Shown: in pieces, positions 1-13,161 of the stretch
How the letters are laid out: each line of letters starts with the position of its first letter
Position numbering within the stretch: the stretch's first letter is position 1
Translations under genes and position numbers: made by a program
Notes under the pieces: model-generated
What the model saw: only the letters and a program-made list of their open reading frames with translations
The model's database searches: none
What the model was told of the DNA's origin: nothing
Assembly (NCBI RefSeq): GCF_932276165.1
Contig: NC_063988.1
Location: forward strand, 3,720,001-3,784,000
Source of the DNA: Plutella xylostella
Taxonomy: Eukaryota > Arthropoda > Insecta > Lepidoptera > Plutellidae
DNA length: 64,000 bases
Direction of reading: 5' to 3'

Positions 1-1256
1 ATACATATAAAAAAAACAGAAACATTTAAATTAATTCAAAATAAACCAATTCGCAGAAAATAACTATCCATTATTACTTTAATAGAGGAAAATATTGTAA
101 TACAAAGTATGTTCTAGTAATGTGAGGCCTCGCGATGGCTCGCTCCTTTAGACTCGATATTTTTCACTAACATTAAGTAAAAAGCTTCGTTCGCTGTAAT
201 TTAGTAGAAAGCATTCTTGTAAAATCTGAATAACATGCTGATATGAACAACGGGGGAATAAAGTCTACGTGAGCGCGTATTTTATCCAATATTAAACGTT
301 TAGGGCACTGCGACTCGAATATTTTAACGAAATACGAGGGCTTTTACAGCATTCAATAACTTAATAGACAAAGGATATGAGTAAATTATATTCTTGAATG
401 TATTTCCCCTAACTCGATTGTAGTATTTTATGAACGTGCCTATGCTCTTTATATATTCAGTAACTTAGTTTGTCGAATGTTCGTATTATCTAACTCTTAA
501 AAACTCTTACAGTATATTGGCATAATGTTAATACCTAGTCACGAGGCTAACGAGATTGGGAGGAAAATTTTAAAAAAATCAATATGAAAAAGGTACAGAA
601 AGAATCATTTTATAAAACTGGTCGTGACACGAACTGATATCTCCTCACATCAAAGCTGTGGTCGGTCAACAGAAAACCTCAATTTCTTCGGACCTTTGTA
701 ATGTAATTTTTCGCCTCTCCATTTTCTTTACCCAAAACTTAGAGGCTTATTGAAATATTGGATATGAAGTAGCTACGTTAGAGTTGTTTTTCCGAACTTT
801 GGTAGGTTGGTACTGAATTTGATAAATTTTTGGTCGTTATTAAGAAAATAATGTAAACTATATACAGCGCTTGCGGTGTACCGAATCATTCAAGTTTTTT
901 ATCTAATTTCCGGCTATCAATTAATTGACCTAAAACTCACCCTTTTGGTCCGCTTCAACACACAACTTATTAAGTATACATCTGACTTATATCATGGCCT
1001 GGTACTACCTAGTTATAAGTACTTCTTTTGTATATGTTCTTCTGTGATAGCGATATGTTGTGTATATGTAGAACAAATTAACGCTCTGTATATCTATCTA
1101 AAATAACTCTAGATCTTAACACTATAGAGTTCCAGCTCATATGAATCGTCTTGACTTTTTTTCTTTGGTGCTAGATCATTGAAGTAAAGAATCAGTGAAG
1201 CTGTCAGTTTCCCACACGGCCCCAGTAGAGCCCCGGCTGGTGGTTCGAAACGGGAT

Positions 1257-1300
1257 AGGGGCGCGGGGCGCGGGGCGCGGGGTGCGGGGCGCGGGGGCGC
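1257..1300. repeat. G-rich (GCGGGGC)n array
   Basis: Five or more GCGGGGC-like units. Runs of four G on the plus strand could form a G-quadruplex. Confidence 0.8.
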
Positions 1301-4300
1301 ATATCTTGTGGCGAGCGCAAACCGCGCGAAATTTGACCCCCGCCACACATATTCAATGTCACTCTGTGTTCTTCCTATAAACGGTAAATCTGCAATATTA
1401 CTCGCCTTTGATTGCTCTTGTCCACCGATATACTGAATAGATGATAGGTAGACGGAATCTTCTCGTTAGAGAAGTGGGAGTCTATTTTCCGTGAACAGGA
1501 TAAACGTTTTCAAATGAGGAGGTGCAAGCAAATACAAAATATTGTGGTTACTATATATTATACTATATTATAGACCCTTATCTAGAGACACCACAAAGCT
1601 TTGCTTCAAAATCGATATCAAAAAAGGTAGAGAGCGTCGCACGAGACAAATTTCATAGCATGCCTTACAGAGCAAACCACTCAACTAGCTATGTAGTGAA
1701 AAATTTTCTTGTTTTTATTTCGAGACAGGCTGACACTCGATCGCTTACGGCGCGCGTCACTTTGCGGACAGATCCTGTTTGACCCTAAAAGCATAAACAT
1801 AAATAATAATAATAATTAATTATACAAACATTAACAAAGTTTCCTTTACCAAGTAATTAAGTATTTTTGTTTCTAACTTCACTTCGCACATCACTGTAAA
1901 CGTAGATTAGATGGATTAGTATACTAATAGTATAATACCTATGCCTATCAAAAAAGACCTTACAAATTCCATAATGGTTTTCACGATTTACTCTAGCACC
2001 AGGACCACAAACCACCGTCAAATATATCCAAACTCAAAAGTAGAACAAACTTAATAATACAATAATGAAATAGTGTGATGAAGTGGGAAGCGCCCGCGGC
2101 TGTGCTGAGTTGATTTATGCGACCAATATGGCGTCCGCTGTCACTCCGCGGCGCCGTCGAACCGTTCAATATCAGCTCCACCCGCCTACCCGCAGTTATG
2201 CATTAACAACTACCACGTATTTATTGGATAATCATCCAGCGTTTAACCATGCAAAAGTCTATTTTTATCTTTCTCATGATTTTGTAAAAAAATACTGTAT
2301 AATACCAACGACCTTTGAACTAAAACATTAACCCCGCATAACCCGGTTCTATCTTATTCGAGTAAGGCGCAAAACAATATTCAGAATAACTCTAAATATA
2401 TTGAATATCCTTTCGCAAAAAACTGAACGGGAAAAAGGATACGCGCACGGCAATACAATCCGCGTCAAACGCTATCTGCGAACTTTGATCATAACTTGAT
2501 CACAACTTTTGTAGGAAAATATTGTTAAAAATTGTATAATAATGCGGTGCGGTGTGGAGCCGGCTCGCTGCTGAAGTGGGGGCCGACACCTCCCTCGTCT
2601 ATCGGCGCCGCTAAGTAGGCCGAATAATGTGACGGCGGCCGAGTGCACTCCGGCCCTCCGCGTCTCGAGGACCCTCCAGGACCCACCATACGAAAATCGC
2701 TTGATTTGACATGATTTTTAAATGCCGATAACAATGTTGAATTTCATTGAGTTCAAAGGACCTTTGTGTAGACTTCGCCTTTCTTTTTGATACAATATGT
2801 TATCCGGAAACTAGATCAAGCCTTCAACAAAGGTAAATCAGAATCTCCACACTCAACAGACAGTGATGTTCCACTCCGAGCAATTTTCCCCAAATCAGTT
2901 GAGCACGCCACTATCAGTGCCGCAAGCTGACGAGATCGAACACGGAAATGAATAATGTAGTGGTGACCGGAGTTTCTGGTAAACTAATTGATTTGGGACA
3001 CATACAGTGTGAGATAGGCTTTTGAGTGAGGAAGCAGGCCGGGGACTGGGAGGGGCGCCGGGGGGCGGCGGGGGGGAGGGGCTGTCACAGTAGTCGGACA
3101 AGTGCATCGCTCACGCGCGCTGACGGGCCGACTGGCTCGGGAAATTGAACCGAGACTAACCCACAAAAATCTCCTCATACTTGTCTTGATTGCCTATCAA
3201 TATTCAACACTGTTTCATTTTCATGTTGGAAAGAATTTCCATGTGGTGAGCTAGGAAAAATCACCCTCAATATTCAAAACAATTTCAATAATTACAGAAG
3301 TAACCGCAAGGCTTTGGATGGAATTCGTGAATAATTTGTACCATTTCCGGTGTTCCTCTCCATTTGCCAGACACGATCCGACCGAGGCAAGTATTTAGAG
3401 CGCGTGATAAATTGGGGCCGAAATCGATTTATAGCAAAGTCATGTTTAAAAAGGAAAGTGAAAAATTCTCAAAATCTGGCGGAATCTAATAATGGCTTTT
3501 TCATCAATCAATACAATGGAATTATAAATGGGGAGGTTCGCCTTTGCTATTATTTTCCATTTAGGAGAGCGATCTCTTAAGCAGTGCGTGTCCTCTGTAG
3601 GTAGAATTTCGTCAGAGGGTAATAAGAATGTCTTTCGTCTTTTCCATTGTTCAGCAAATAAGGCTAGTGGTGGGACAAAGGCGGGAGTCTCGGCGCAAGG
3701 AGGCGGTAAGGGCTCGCTTCCGCCGCGCCAGCACACTCCGCCGCTCGAGTGTCTCGAGAGCCCGCGCGCTGACGAGGCCTCACTCCCGCCGCCCGCGCCC
3801 GCCCGCTGCACTGCCACCTAATAAACTGCGACCACATTAAATGCTACCACCGCCGACAAAGCGGTGTTAACGAATCTCAAAAAACACTAAAACAAACGGG
3901 CAGACTAAAATTCATTAAGGAAACTTCGTACAAATGAAACTCTTTGGTGTAGCGACGGAAATTTAATTTTCAATTTCAACTGAATAATTCCCGTTGCGAG
4001 AGAATCTAGCCAAAAAAAGTTCTATTCAACATTTGTAATTCAGAGCTAGTGCGCGCGACGGCCGCCGCCGGCTGGACGACGGCATCGATGCTAACATTCA
4101 TTCGGTTAATTGTAATTAAGCAAAGTAGGCGGTAACCAGATCCGCTCGCATGATACGTCTGACATTACACGCGGCACGCGAGCTCGGGCCACTAAATAAT
4201 TTCATTATTCAAGAGCTCTAACTGCTGGAGCCCGGCAAACGTGGTTATTGCAATTATCTTCCTTACACGGACTTAAACTAACGAGTTGTGGACCTTTACG

Positions 4301-4615
4301 CTGGAACAATTTAAATCCTTTCGCTGATCCTTATGCCTCCGTTTATTAATTTCTATCCTGAATTTCAAGTGAAGACATAAAATATTAAGTTGACATCATA
4401 AACACATTGCAAGCTCGTAAAATCGCGAGAACGACTAAGACAAAGTTGATAACGGAAAAGGTATAATTCACATTTTGTTTCTTGACATTTATTTTATGAA
4501 CCTAAGTTGAGTAAGTAAGAACACAAGTAAGTTGGCTGCAATTTTGTTAGGAAAGAAATAAATAAAGTGGGCAGTAAGTGCGGAGAATCGAGGAAAGATG
4601 TCGTGGTGTGCGCAG

Positions 4616-4671
4616 CGGGGGCGCGCGGCGGGGGCGGGGGCGGCGGGGCGGGCGGCGGGGCGCGGGGGCGC
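4616..4671. repeat. G-rich array with G-quadruplex potential
   Basis: Repeated GGGGGC/GGCGGGG over about 55 bases, the densest G-run cluster in the window. Confidence 0.8.
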
Positions 4672-6000
4672 CGCACGGGGCTAATGGAGGAGCGGGCCGG
4701 CGCCGCGGGGCAGCTCACAGCTTCTTAGCCAACAACACCCGACACCGTGCCCTAAACCTCACGCCATGGGTTATGATAAAGCTATTAACTGTGTAATCTA
4801 ACTTAAAATAATGGAACCATAAATAATGAATACTTCAAATCGACATTAGTGTTCCATAGGCGTGTGCCTTCAGTGTTGATCCATCATCGGTTTCATGCCG
4901 CTAACAATTATCTCCTTTAATGTTTAGTAAGTAAAGTCCTAATTCGCATGGGTAGTTATTTAATTCTTTGACAACGATGTTTCACAGACGCTTAAAACTT
5001 TTGAGTGAATAACAAATCTCCTCCAAAAGTCCATTCAGGAAAGTTACACTGTTAAATTGTTTGTTGGAAGACAAAAGGGAAGGCTTTAAAAAGTTGAAGG
5101 AGCAAAAAGTGCAAAGGATCAAGTGACGACTGCCGACCCGCCGTCGGACGACTGGCCAATGCCATTATAATGATTCAGTAATTATCTTATTTACTTAAAC
5201 ATAACATTAAATAGGTATAACAAACCATACATAATTTGACTATGTACTAGTTTCTGTTTGGCGTAATGACTGGTGAAATAAGTGCAATACTTATAATACC
5301 TACCAACGTATTCATTTATATGTATTACTTTATCGTGTAAAGAACTAAGTACAATAATAAATGCAATAACTAAGCATTTCACGACTCGAGGGAACGATCA
5401 TCAATTTCATCTTTGACAAACAAACTTGAAGTGACGGTGTACCATCGATTTCACAATGAAATTCTCACTTCTCGACAGAGTTGTATTGAGATAGAGTGTG
5501 TAAAGTCCCGGATTAGTGAGCGATGTTGTCTGGACAACCGATTGCAGGCTTAATCAATTAGTTCACAGTTGGTAGCGCTGACCGCCAGTTGATTACTGCT
5601 ACCAGGAGCGCACAGCTCGCCAGAGATATAAAACAGATGTAACAATAAACACCAAACAATAAGAACGGCCGCTTGCCATTGTGAGTCTAATGAATGTTTT
5701 GTTAAACGCGATCGGGCGTTTCTAAATTACCCCTCGCCGGCTTCCACTAAATGAACAGTTTCCAATTAATCATAGCTCACCTTTTAACCCGAAACTTCCT
5801 GTTTAGTTAGTGGCACCTCGCTAAATAAACTAAACCTCGAAAAGGCATCAATTAAGTAATTAATCCTTATCTTGGTGACAGCAGCTTTAAATTTAGTTAC
5901 GTACTGTGTTGCCACATGTTGGCCACGGCCGCTCTTTGATGCCCCTTAATTATAAAACTTCTATGTTAAAGCTTGGGTTCAAAACTCACGTACTGATAAC

Positions 6001-6110
6001 TTTATTTATTTATTTATTTAATATAATAAATATAAAATATAATAAATAAGTGTACAAAAGGTGGACTTAACTGTTAAAGGCATTCTCTATATGAGATACA
6101 AGAAAATGCT
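6001..6110 (-). mobile_element. Reverse-oriented LINE/SINE 3' tail
   Basis: A (TTTA)n run at 6001-6020 is followed by GTACAAAAGGTGGACTTAAC and AAAGGCATTCTC, a module I recognise as a common lepidopteran retroelement 3' end read in reverse. Only about 110 bases are recognisable. Confidence 0.5.
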
Positions 6111-6814
6111 AACTTCGCACTAGGGAAGACATCTTCCCTAAGTCTATTGCTTTAGTTCCAAGATGTTTGCGTGTTTTTTTTTTTTAGCTTGCATAGTTAC
6201 GTACGTACATAGCAAACACTTTTGCTCTTTTAGGATATTTTCCTTGAGACTAGGATTTTATCCAACGGGACAGCTACGTACGGTTTTCCAATAACCTAAT
6301 CCCAGTAACGGGCTGAACGTTTCTATCACGCGGCGTACGCGTGCCGGTGTCTCGCCGTGTCCCTACACATGCCCGAATCCGCTTACAGAAAGCGATAGAG
6401 GTTAAATTTATGTAGTAGGTGAGCTGTTTGATATTCACGGAGAGTTCGACATCGTATCGCGCCGCTTCGACCCGCGCAGAGTTCATTTGTCACAGCGAGC
6501 CCCCCGACAGCCCTAACTTTATTTATAAACTAATATAACCGATTTATTTCACTGTGGCCCTGTGCCGCGATAGTTGTTTGTGAGTTACCTTTGCTAGAAT
6601 GAAAGTATGATTATAAAGTGTAGCCGGCCAGTAGCAAAGTAGGGCGCGGGGCCCGAGTATCGATCAGCAACTAAAATAGGCTCGACACGACGACGCTCCC
6701 GCTGTCTGGTCTAGCCCACTGCCTGTCTATCGCCCAACCGCCCTATATAATGCGCCTTCATTCTATTACTTTCATTTACTCCTTCTAGAGCCTTTTTCCT
6801 CCTTCGCAATTATT

Positions 6815-6860
6815 TACAGCTCATCTTATAAATGTTTCTGTTTCAGGTAAGCTAAATATA
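6815..6860 (+). promoter_or_regulatory. Candidate recursive splice site 1 (zero-length exon)
   Basis: A pyrimidine-rich tract, TTTCTGTTTCAG, ends at 6846 and is followed at once by the donor-like GTAAGC from 6847. This fused acceptor-donor arrangement is the hallmark of ratchet points that split very long introns in insects. No coding exon surrounds it. The next such site is 14.4 kb downstream. Confidence 0.5.
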
Positions 6861-9357
6861 GTCGTTATTCTGATCATCAGCATCACAAAGCTTTGGTAAG
6901 TAAATTGATTAATTACATCTGAGTAAATAGTAATGGATGCTCAACTGTTATTCATGAATGATGAATGCCGTGACAATCGCTGATCCATCGAGCGGGAGCC
7001 ACCCCACCCGGATCGAGTTTCCCAATGATATCAGATTTATTTGTTTTAGTATAGCAAACCCTACTTTAGTCCAATGTGATGAATCACTAAAGATAAACGA
7101 ATCAGAATAAAGTCAATTATGTCGGAGACGTTTTAATGCATCTATGTTGGTACATTGGGAATAATGGTTGTAGACTTTGTGACACCTGGGGTTCTAGAAT
7201 TGTTAACATCAACAAGGACATCATTCTGATGAAATCATTTACGAAAGTCGGTTTATGAATAAAATTTTTAATAGATGTACCTATCGGTTTTGGAAGTTAA
7301 TATAGTTTGTCTAAATATAACTTACCGTTTTATTGCCGGCCATAAGAAATAATAATAATAAATATGATAGACGAACATTAAAGTTACCAATTTTATTTTA
7401 AAGTTCTTTAAGAGCCGATGATATTAAAATCTGAGCTGGAACATTCCTTTATCGCGGCCATGAATGTCTCGGCGCACTTAGCTGATCCATTACCGACTGC
7501 AGCGCCGTTGACGAAACGATGCAGAAAACACATAAAACCTTTATAACATCCTTCCAGCACTTGTAAAGCGTTTTGAGAGTCCTCCGGGTTTTATGCGACC
7601 CCACATTTCCTAACTACTCATCACCGCATGTATGTGTAACTAGCCGCAATATGAATAGCACACAGAGGCCGCCACATAGCGAAATATTCAGGCGGATACA
7701 AACTGAATGTGCTCGTTATACTAACTAGTAGGCAGTGGTTCGGCCAGTCTTGTAATTTAACATATTGAAAGCTTTAAAAAAGGTTTGAATTAGATGTTAT
7801 AAAATTGTAACAAAAGTAGAGGGTTTGAGTGGGCGAGTAGCCGCCGCCGCCGTCGCCGCCGGCGCTCGACGTCTGAGCTGCGATTGAGCTGGTGCTCGAG
7901 AGGTTCAGGGCCAGGAGTGGCGCTGTCTTCGTCTGAGATAAGTTTAATCAGAGTGCCGTTAAGTTTTAGTATCGCGCCGGGTGCATACGGTTTATGGCGG
8001 GTCGGGGCGACATTGTCAACAGATCTTGCGACGCTCTTTACGGCTGCTGAAACGTTACTTTAAGGGTTTTATAGTTTTCGTCGTTTGTCGCGCGCTGGCG
8101 ATCGCAGCGTTCTTAATAGCCCACACTAAGTGCTGCTCGGGGCTAGCTGCTATCTTTGTGTGTATTTTTTAAACGTCTGCTGAGATTGCGGTCTTTACAA
8201 CTTAAGCCGTTTAACCCCGGATTGTAACACCCTTATCTGCGAGATAGTGTCTCCAGGCAAAATTGGACTGCAAAGCAGTAAAAGCGAATCCTTTCTGTAT
8301 ACTTATTTAACTTTCAAAATAGCAAACCTGAAAATCATTGAGCTTTATTAGGGTTTCCAAGTAATTGATAAAACAATAGTGGTAGTTTGGTGTTGAAGTG
8401 TCGACGCCGCAAGCTTACTAGGCTTCTTTAATTACCGCGTCCCAGTTCCCGCAATATAGCGAGGACGCAATCAGAGTGAAGCCACGCACGTCAGCGCGGC
8501 GCCGGCCGACGTCGCTGCAATGTCGTGTCAACTGCACCCGAACATTATTAATTTCCACGCGAGTTGCTGCAATTAATTAATAACATGTGAACGTTCCGCC
8601 ATTAATCAAAACAGGACGGTCACGTTGCTGCCGCGGAGGCGGAGTGGCGGCGACAATCGCTCCGCAAACTTCCAGCAGTACCTAGTGTTGAGGTGCTTCA
8701 CTCCGGGAAACTTCTGCGCGACTCTGATAGGCTTCGCGTTGCGAAACGCACAAACACACGGCGACGTACTTCGTCCAACTTTAGTTTAGAATGCCTCCAT
8801 TTTTTAACAATGAAAGTACAAAAGTTAGTTGGTTTCCAAACAGAAACTTTAGATTGGTCACAAAGCTAACTTATAACGGTTTCTTTTTTATTAGAAAGTA
8901 AAATTTTCCACATCAAAATATAAATGCTTATATTCGTAGAGCCGCGTACAAATAACAGTTAAGTGTGATTGGCTCAGTATTTGCGGCGCAAGTGAGGCCA
9001 CTACAAACATCGCATCAAGAATTGATTACACGGGTGTGCATTATAGTGGAATGGCAGTAGCTTTTATCGGGAACGTTGAGCGAGAGCGTGTATTGCAGTA
9101 GTTTGATTATTACATTGCCGCAGTTGTGTCGCGGCGGAGGCGTTCGTTTGCTGCGTCAGAAATGCCATTTGAAAGGATTCCCAGCCAAGTTTCTCTTAGG
9201 AAATGCATGAAGTTTCGCTTTAAATTATAGTGTGAAATATTACGTTAGAATGAATAACTTATTCATTGCACTTCAGCGAAAATGTTGAAAGTGTAATTGT
9301 GTTTTATGTTTTAAAGGTAGCTGACGCTCGTGAGACTCGTGGATACTTCGGGAACAT

Positions 9358-9381
9358 CTTATTTATTTATTTATTTATTTT
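9358..9381. repeat. (TTTA)n simple repeat
   Basis: Five to six TTTA units followed by TTTATAATTGTCGGG. It may be the tail of a reverse-oriented retroelement, but the flank was not recognised. Confidence 0.6.
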
Positions 9382-9848
9382 ATAATTGTCGGGTCACTAA
9401 CAGCTATTCATTACACAGTAAAGTATTATAATTATAGAATCAATAAGCCATTTAAAAGAGACCACTGATGGAATACAGAACAAGAAGAAGAAAAAAAGTG
9501 ATAAGCGCTTACTTAGTAAAACACACTATTTACGAGAAACATAGTACATACATCTAACTTGTTGACGCCAACTTTTTCTTCAGTCTCTTTCCGCCGTCTT
9601 TATTGCGTAATCTTTTATTTAAACGTAGCTTAAAGGACAAAGGGGATAAAAACCTTAGCAGTTTATAAATACCTAGTAGTTTTTCTTAGAAAATGAATAA
9701 TTGTATGTAAATAGAAATAGCATGGTTGACGTCGTACTGGTGGGTTGGAGTTATGAGGTTTTATTGCGTCATGCAACAAGTTGGCGCCAGCGGCGGGTGC
9801 GTCGTGAGGGGGTGGATTCCAATCTGCGGATGCGTCCTCGATGACGCA

Positions 9849-9870
9849 CCGCCGCCGCCGCCGCCGCCGC
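9849..9870. repeat. (CCG)n trinucleotide repeat
   Basis: About seven CCG units inside a GC-rich patch (9790-9895) within AT-rich DNA. Confidence 0.9.
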
Positions 9871-10781
9871 ACGGGCACCCGGCCGGGCCTGTCTGGGGCA
9901 TCCGATACATAATCGGTCTCTTTTTGCTTCTCCAACAAACTTATTAACCTTGGGAGTGCATTTTATTAAAATCTACTTCTATTAAAACTTAACATTACAA
10001 AACTTCATTGATTGAATAATTTAAATATGGAAGCACTATAAAATTTGTATTTATAAGTACTTTCTCCATTTTTATAATGAAATTTCAATATAAATTTTAT
10101 TGAAACATTAGAAACCAATCTACTTAATAAAAACCAAATGCGTTTACAAGTTTGTATTGCACGCTAAACAAAATTTATGGAAGTGTTGATTTTTTCAAAG
10201 TAAACCGTTTAATTTCCATTCCGCCATGAAGATCGTGTTCCGCCGTTGAAACTATGTAAACTGCCATTAATTTTTCCGCGGAATCTTGAGTAATAAATAG
10301 TTTTCCAACGTTTAAAGTATCGTTTCTATAAAAGAAAAAATATTTTAATCAACGCAAAGCTGAATATGAAACAAACAAATAGCGCATTAGTAGGAAAATA
10401 GTGGGCAGAATAAACGGCGAATACAAACAATACTGACAAAGATTACTTCCATTTGTAGTTGTTTGAGAAGCATTATTATTATTATGTTTATTTTCGATAA
10501 CATTACGTCATTGTTTAAGACAAAGGCGAACAACAGTAGAGAATTTCCATAATAATAAGCAAACCCAATATTCTTCGTGTTCGCTACGAGCTACGCCGCG
10601 CCGTCGCTGTCCCGAAATTTATATTTTTGTATAATTTCTTCATCATCACTATAGGTACACTACCGAAAATCTTTTCTTTCAAAAGTAACCGATATAATAT
10701 ATACACGTAATAATTTGGAAAAAATGATTAATTTCCAGTTATCATTGATTCCTTTATACTTTTATACAGTTAAAAATTATT

Positions 10782-10820
10782 GCTACGAAGTGCTACGAGG
10801 ATTCGTAGCACTAATGTAGC
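10782..10820. repeat. GCTACGA-type inverted repeat tract
   Basis: GCTACGAAGTGCTACGAGG is followed by ATTCGTAGC, so the motif faces its own inverse. The same heptamer occurs again near 10585 and 10955. Confidence 0.6.
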
Positions 10821-11062
10821 AACGAAATAAAAATCCCAGTGAAACTTATTATTCTGTAAAAAAATGTATGCTTTAATTATAAAAAAGCTGAATCTAAAAA
10901 AAATTACAATGCAATGCAGTCACAGTACAATTTAACATAAAAACGATACTCATTGCTACGAAACATCGTAGTCGGGTCGTGGAGGAAAAAGACCATAATT
11001 TGCGTAAAAAATAAGGGTGTCGCCAGCGGTACAAATCAGCTAAAGTCCCAATAGTAATATCA

Positions 11063-11080
11063 GCGGCGGCGGCGGCGGCG
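11063..11080. repeat. (CGG)n trinucleotide repeat
   Basis: Six CGG-type units, followed by GCGTGTGAGGCGGCGGGCGG. Confidence 0.9.
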
Positions 11081-11729
11081 CGTGTGAGGCGGCGGGCGGA
11101 GTGTGCGGCGCTCGTAATGGCCGTCCACTTCCGCTTTATTAAATTTCTTCGCAAATACACTTTTATTGTCTACGGTCAACGAGCTGCTGTCTAAAGGATC
11201 CTCGCATTGTCGAAGCCCGTCTACGCTTGTATCGTATGCAAATAGCGGAACAAATGGCGACCGTCCTCAGTACTTTTATGATTTTTATGGACATCCAGTC
11301 TGATGCTTGCATAAAAATACAGTGCAAACATTGTTATCTCTAGCTGGAATTTTCCAGTATTTTCTAATAGAAGCGCAGTGTTAACATTTGCTTATTCAAC
11401 TTGATGGATATTTTATTGATTGTGACTATGAATGATTCATACAATCTATCGCCGTATACAATAAGAAAGCTAGATTATGAATTAATTGACACCAAGAAAC
11501 ATGAGTTACTCAAAATTGGAAATATACTGTAGATTATACCATAGTTTTGTATGCGACCAAATAGTGCAAACAAATTAGAAGTGGAGTCGCAAATAGCAAC
11601 GCAAGCGAGTAGAAGGCACGTGCCTGAGAGTAAACAGCTATATAGCGGAGTTTAGTGGAGTTTGCCGAGCGATGCCTCATCGTGGCCCGACTTATGGCTT
11701 CGTAATGAAGTTATTGCGAGGGTGCGCCT

Positions 11730-11761
11730 GTGTGTGTGTGCATGTGTATGTGTGTATGTGT
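11730..11761. repeat. Imperfect (GT)n microsatellite
   Basis: GTGTGTGTG runs broken by CATG and TATG. Confidence 0.8.
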
Positions 11762-12534
11762 GCTCACGAGCCCCTGTGTCGGTGTGTCGCCATCCCTCAG
11801 CTAGGCTAACTATGTGTACAGGTTTTATGTTTATAGTCTTACCGTTCCATAATCGTTAAATTTGTCCAGGGTTGTTGTTATAAATATTGTTTTTAAAAAA
11901 CTATAAAATTACTGTAGAAAAACAGTTTATATTTAATTGTTATCTTGGACAGAAAAACATAATTTACAAAATGAGAAATTTGAACTAAAACTTCTGACCA
12001 CAAATCCCACAGTCCAACTTGTTAAATGAACGCAACGTTCGTAATCCGTATCTGCGTGTAAAGCGCACCCTGCAGCACTCCGGCGGAGGTTCGTCTCGCA
12101 CAAATTGCCGCGCTGCCCCCGCCATATTAAGTTAGCGCCCCGACCCGCACCCCCTCCTTCTCTCTTTCGCTTAAACTCCGAGACACTAAAATCACTATCC
12201 CACCGTCAAAATTTACTTAAGTACACAATTAAGTTTATTAAACTTTCTCTAATGGATCACGGTGTAATAAACTCTAAATTGATGGTAATTTGTTCGAGAA
12301 TTCGATCAATCCATTATTGAGCCACACTTTGTATTGATTTTACACTTAATTCCGTTATGTCTATAAAGGAACGGGACATTTAGGGAAAATTACCTTCCTT
12401 ACACTAAAATTATTTCAACAACAAAGCTAAACAGAGACCGCAATCGATAGCTCACGCTTTGCATTTTTAACTTGCTATGAGGCGGTGTAACTGATGTAGA
12501 GGGTAAAGGGAGTAAATGTCAATCCTTCAGCAGT

Positions 12535-12571
12535 GCGGGTCGCGGGCGGGGGCGCGGGCGGCGGGGGGGGG
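12535..12571. repeat. G-rich array
   Basis: GGCGGGGGCGCGGGCGGC followed by a long G run. Confidence 0.8.
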
Positions 12572-13131
12572 ACAATGGGCACCATGACATTTAGTGTGGA
12601 AGCCGGCTGCCACGCGCCGTTACACTCGCGAGCCATTCGCCGCACGACTGTGAGGCCTCCCCAAACACCACATCGGCAGAAAGACCGTTTCTTTGCTATT
12701 ATATGCAGTTGCTTGTATGATATCAGTCTCTTTGCCACACAGGATCATCGCGTACAAAGCTAAATAGCTACCGTAACAAAGGCTAAATTGTGAAATAAAG
12801 GCAGGAATTCGCGTGTCAGGCTTAGGAAAATAGTAAAGTAATATTCTATATTAAATTCACTAGTCCGCCTGACAAAGTGGTACAAAATTAGATAGTACTT
12901 GGGTCAACGTTTATGCGACACTGTCACGCAGATGTAAAAAACGCGTAGGATATTTAAATATTGTAGGTAACTAGCCTTTTTTCTAAAAAGTTACAGCCGT
13001 AACGTTATATGGAAAATAAGTTCTGAATAAAGTGTTCGAGCCTCTTTACTAGTGTTTCGTGAAGGAAAACAAAATTATCTCATGATGGAAACAAATGAAG
13101 TAAACGTGCCCAGCTTACTCATTCATTACCG

Positions 13132-13161
13132 CTCCGCCGCGCCGCCGCCACCGCCGCCGCC
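13132..13161. repeat. (CCG)n imperfect repeat
   Basis: CCGCCG units with one GCG and one CCA interruption. Confidence 0.8.

Larger units (their letters stand above)
1..6846 (+). other. Gene-free segment, probably giant-intron part 1
   Basis: No supported exon. AT-rich DNA with GC-rich patches near 1257-1300, 2540-2680, 3040-3081, 3660-3810 and 4616-4671, and a reverse-oriented LINE tail near 6001-6110. Open frames here are short, biased by GC-rich repeats and match nothing known to me. I infer that it belongs to the intron leading to the Mmp2 exon at 50245, but the upstream exon is not in view. Confidence 0.45.

Noticed and set aside
2540..2575. Frame reading RCGVEP, recalling the MMP cysteine switch
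   Set aside because: The pro-domain motif needs PRCGxPD; here the flanking residues are wrong and a stop follows a few codons later. Not a pro-domain exon.
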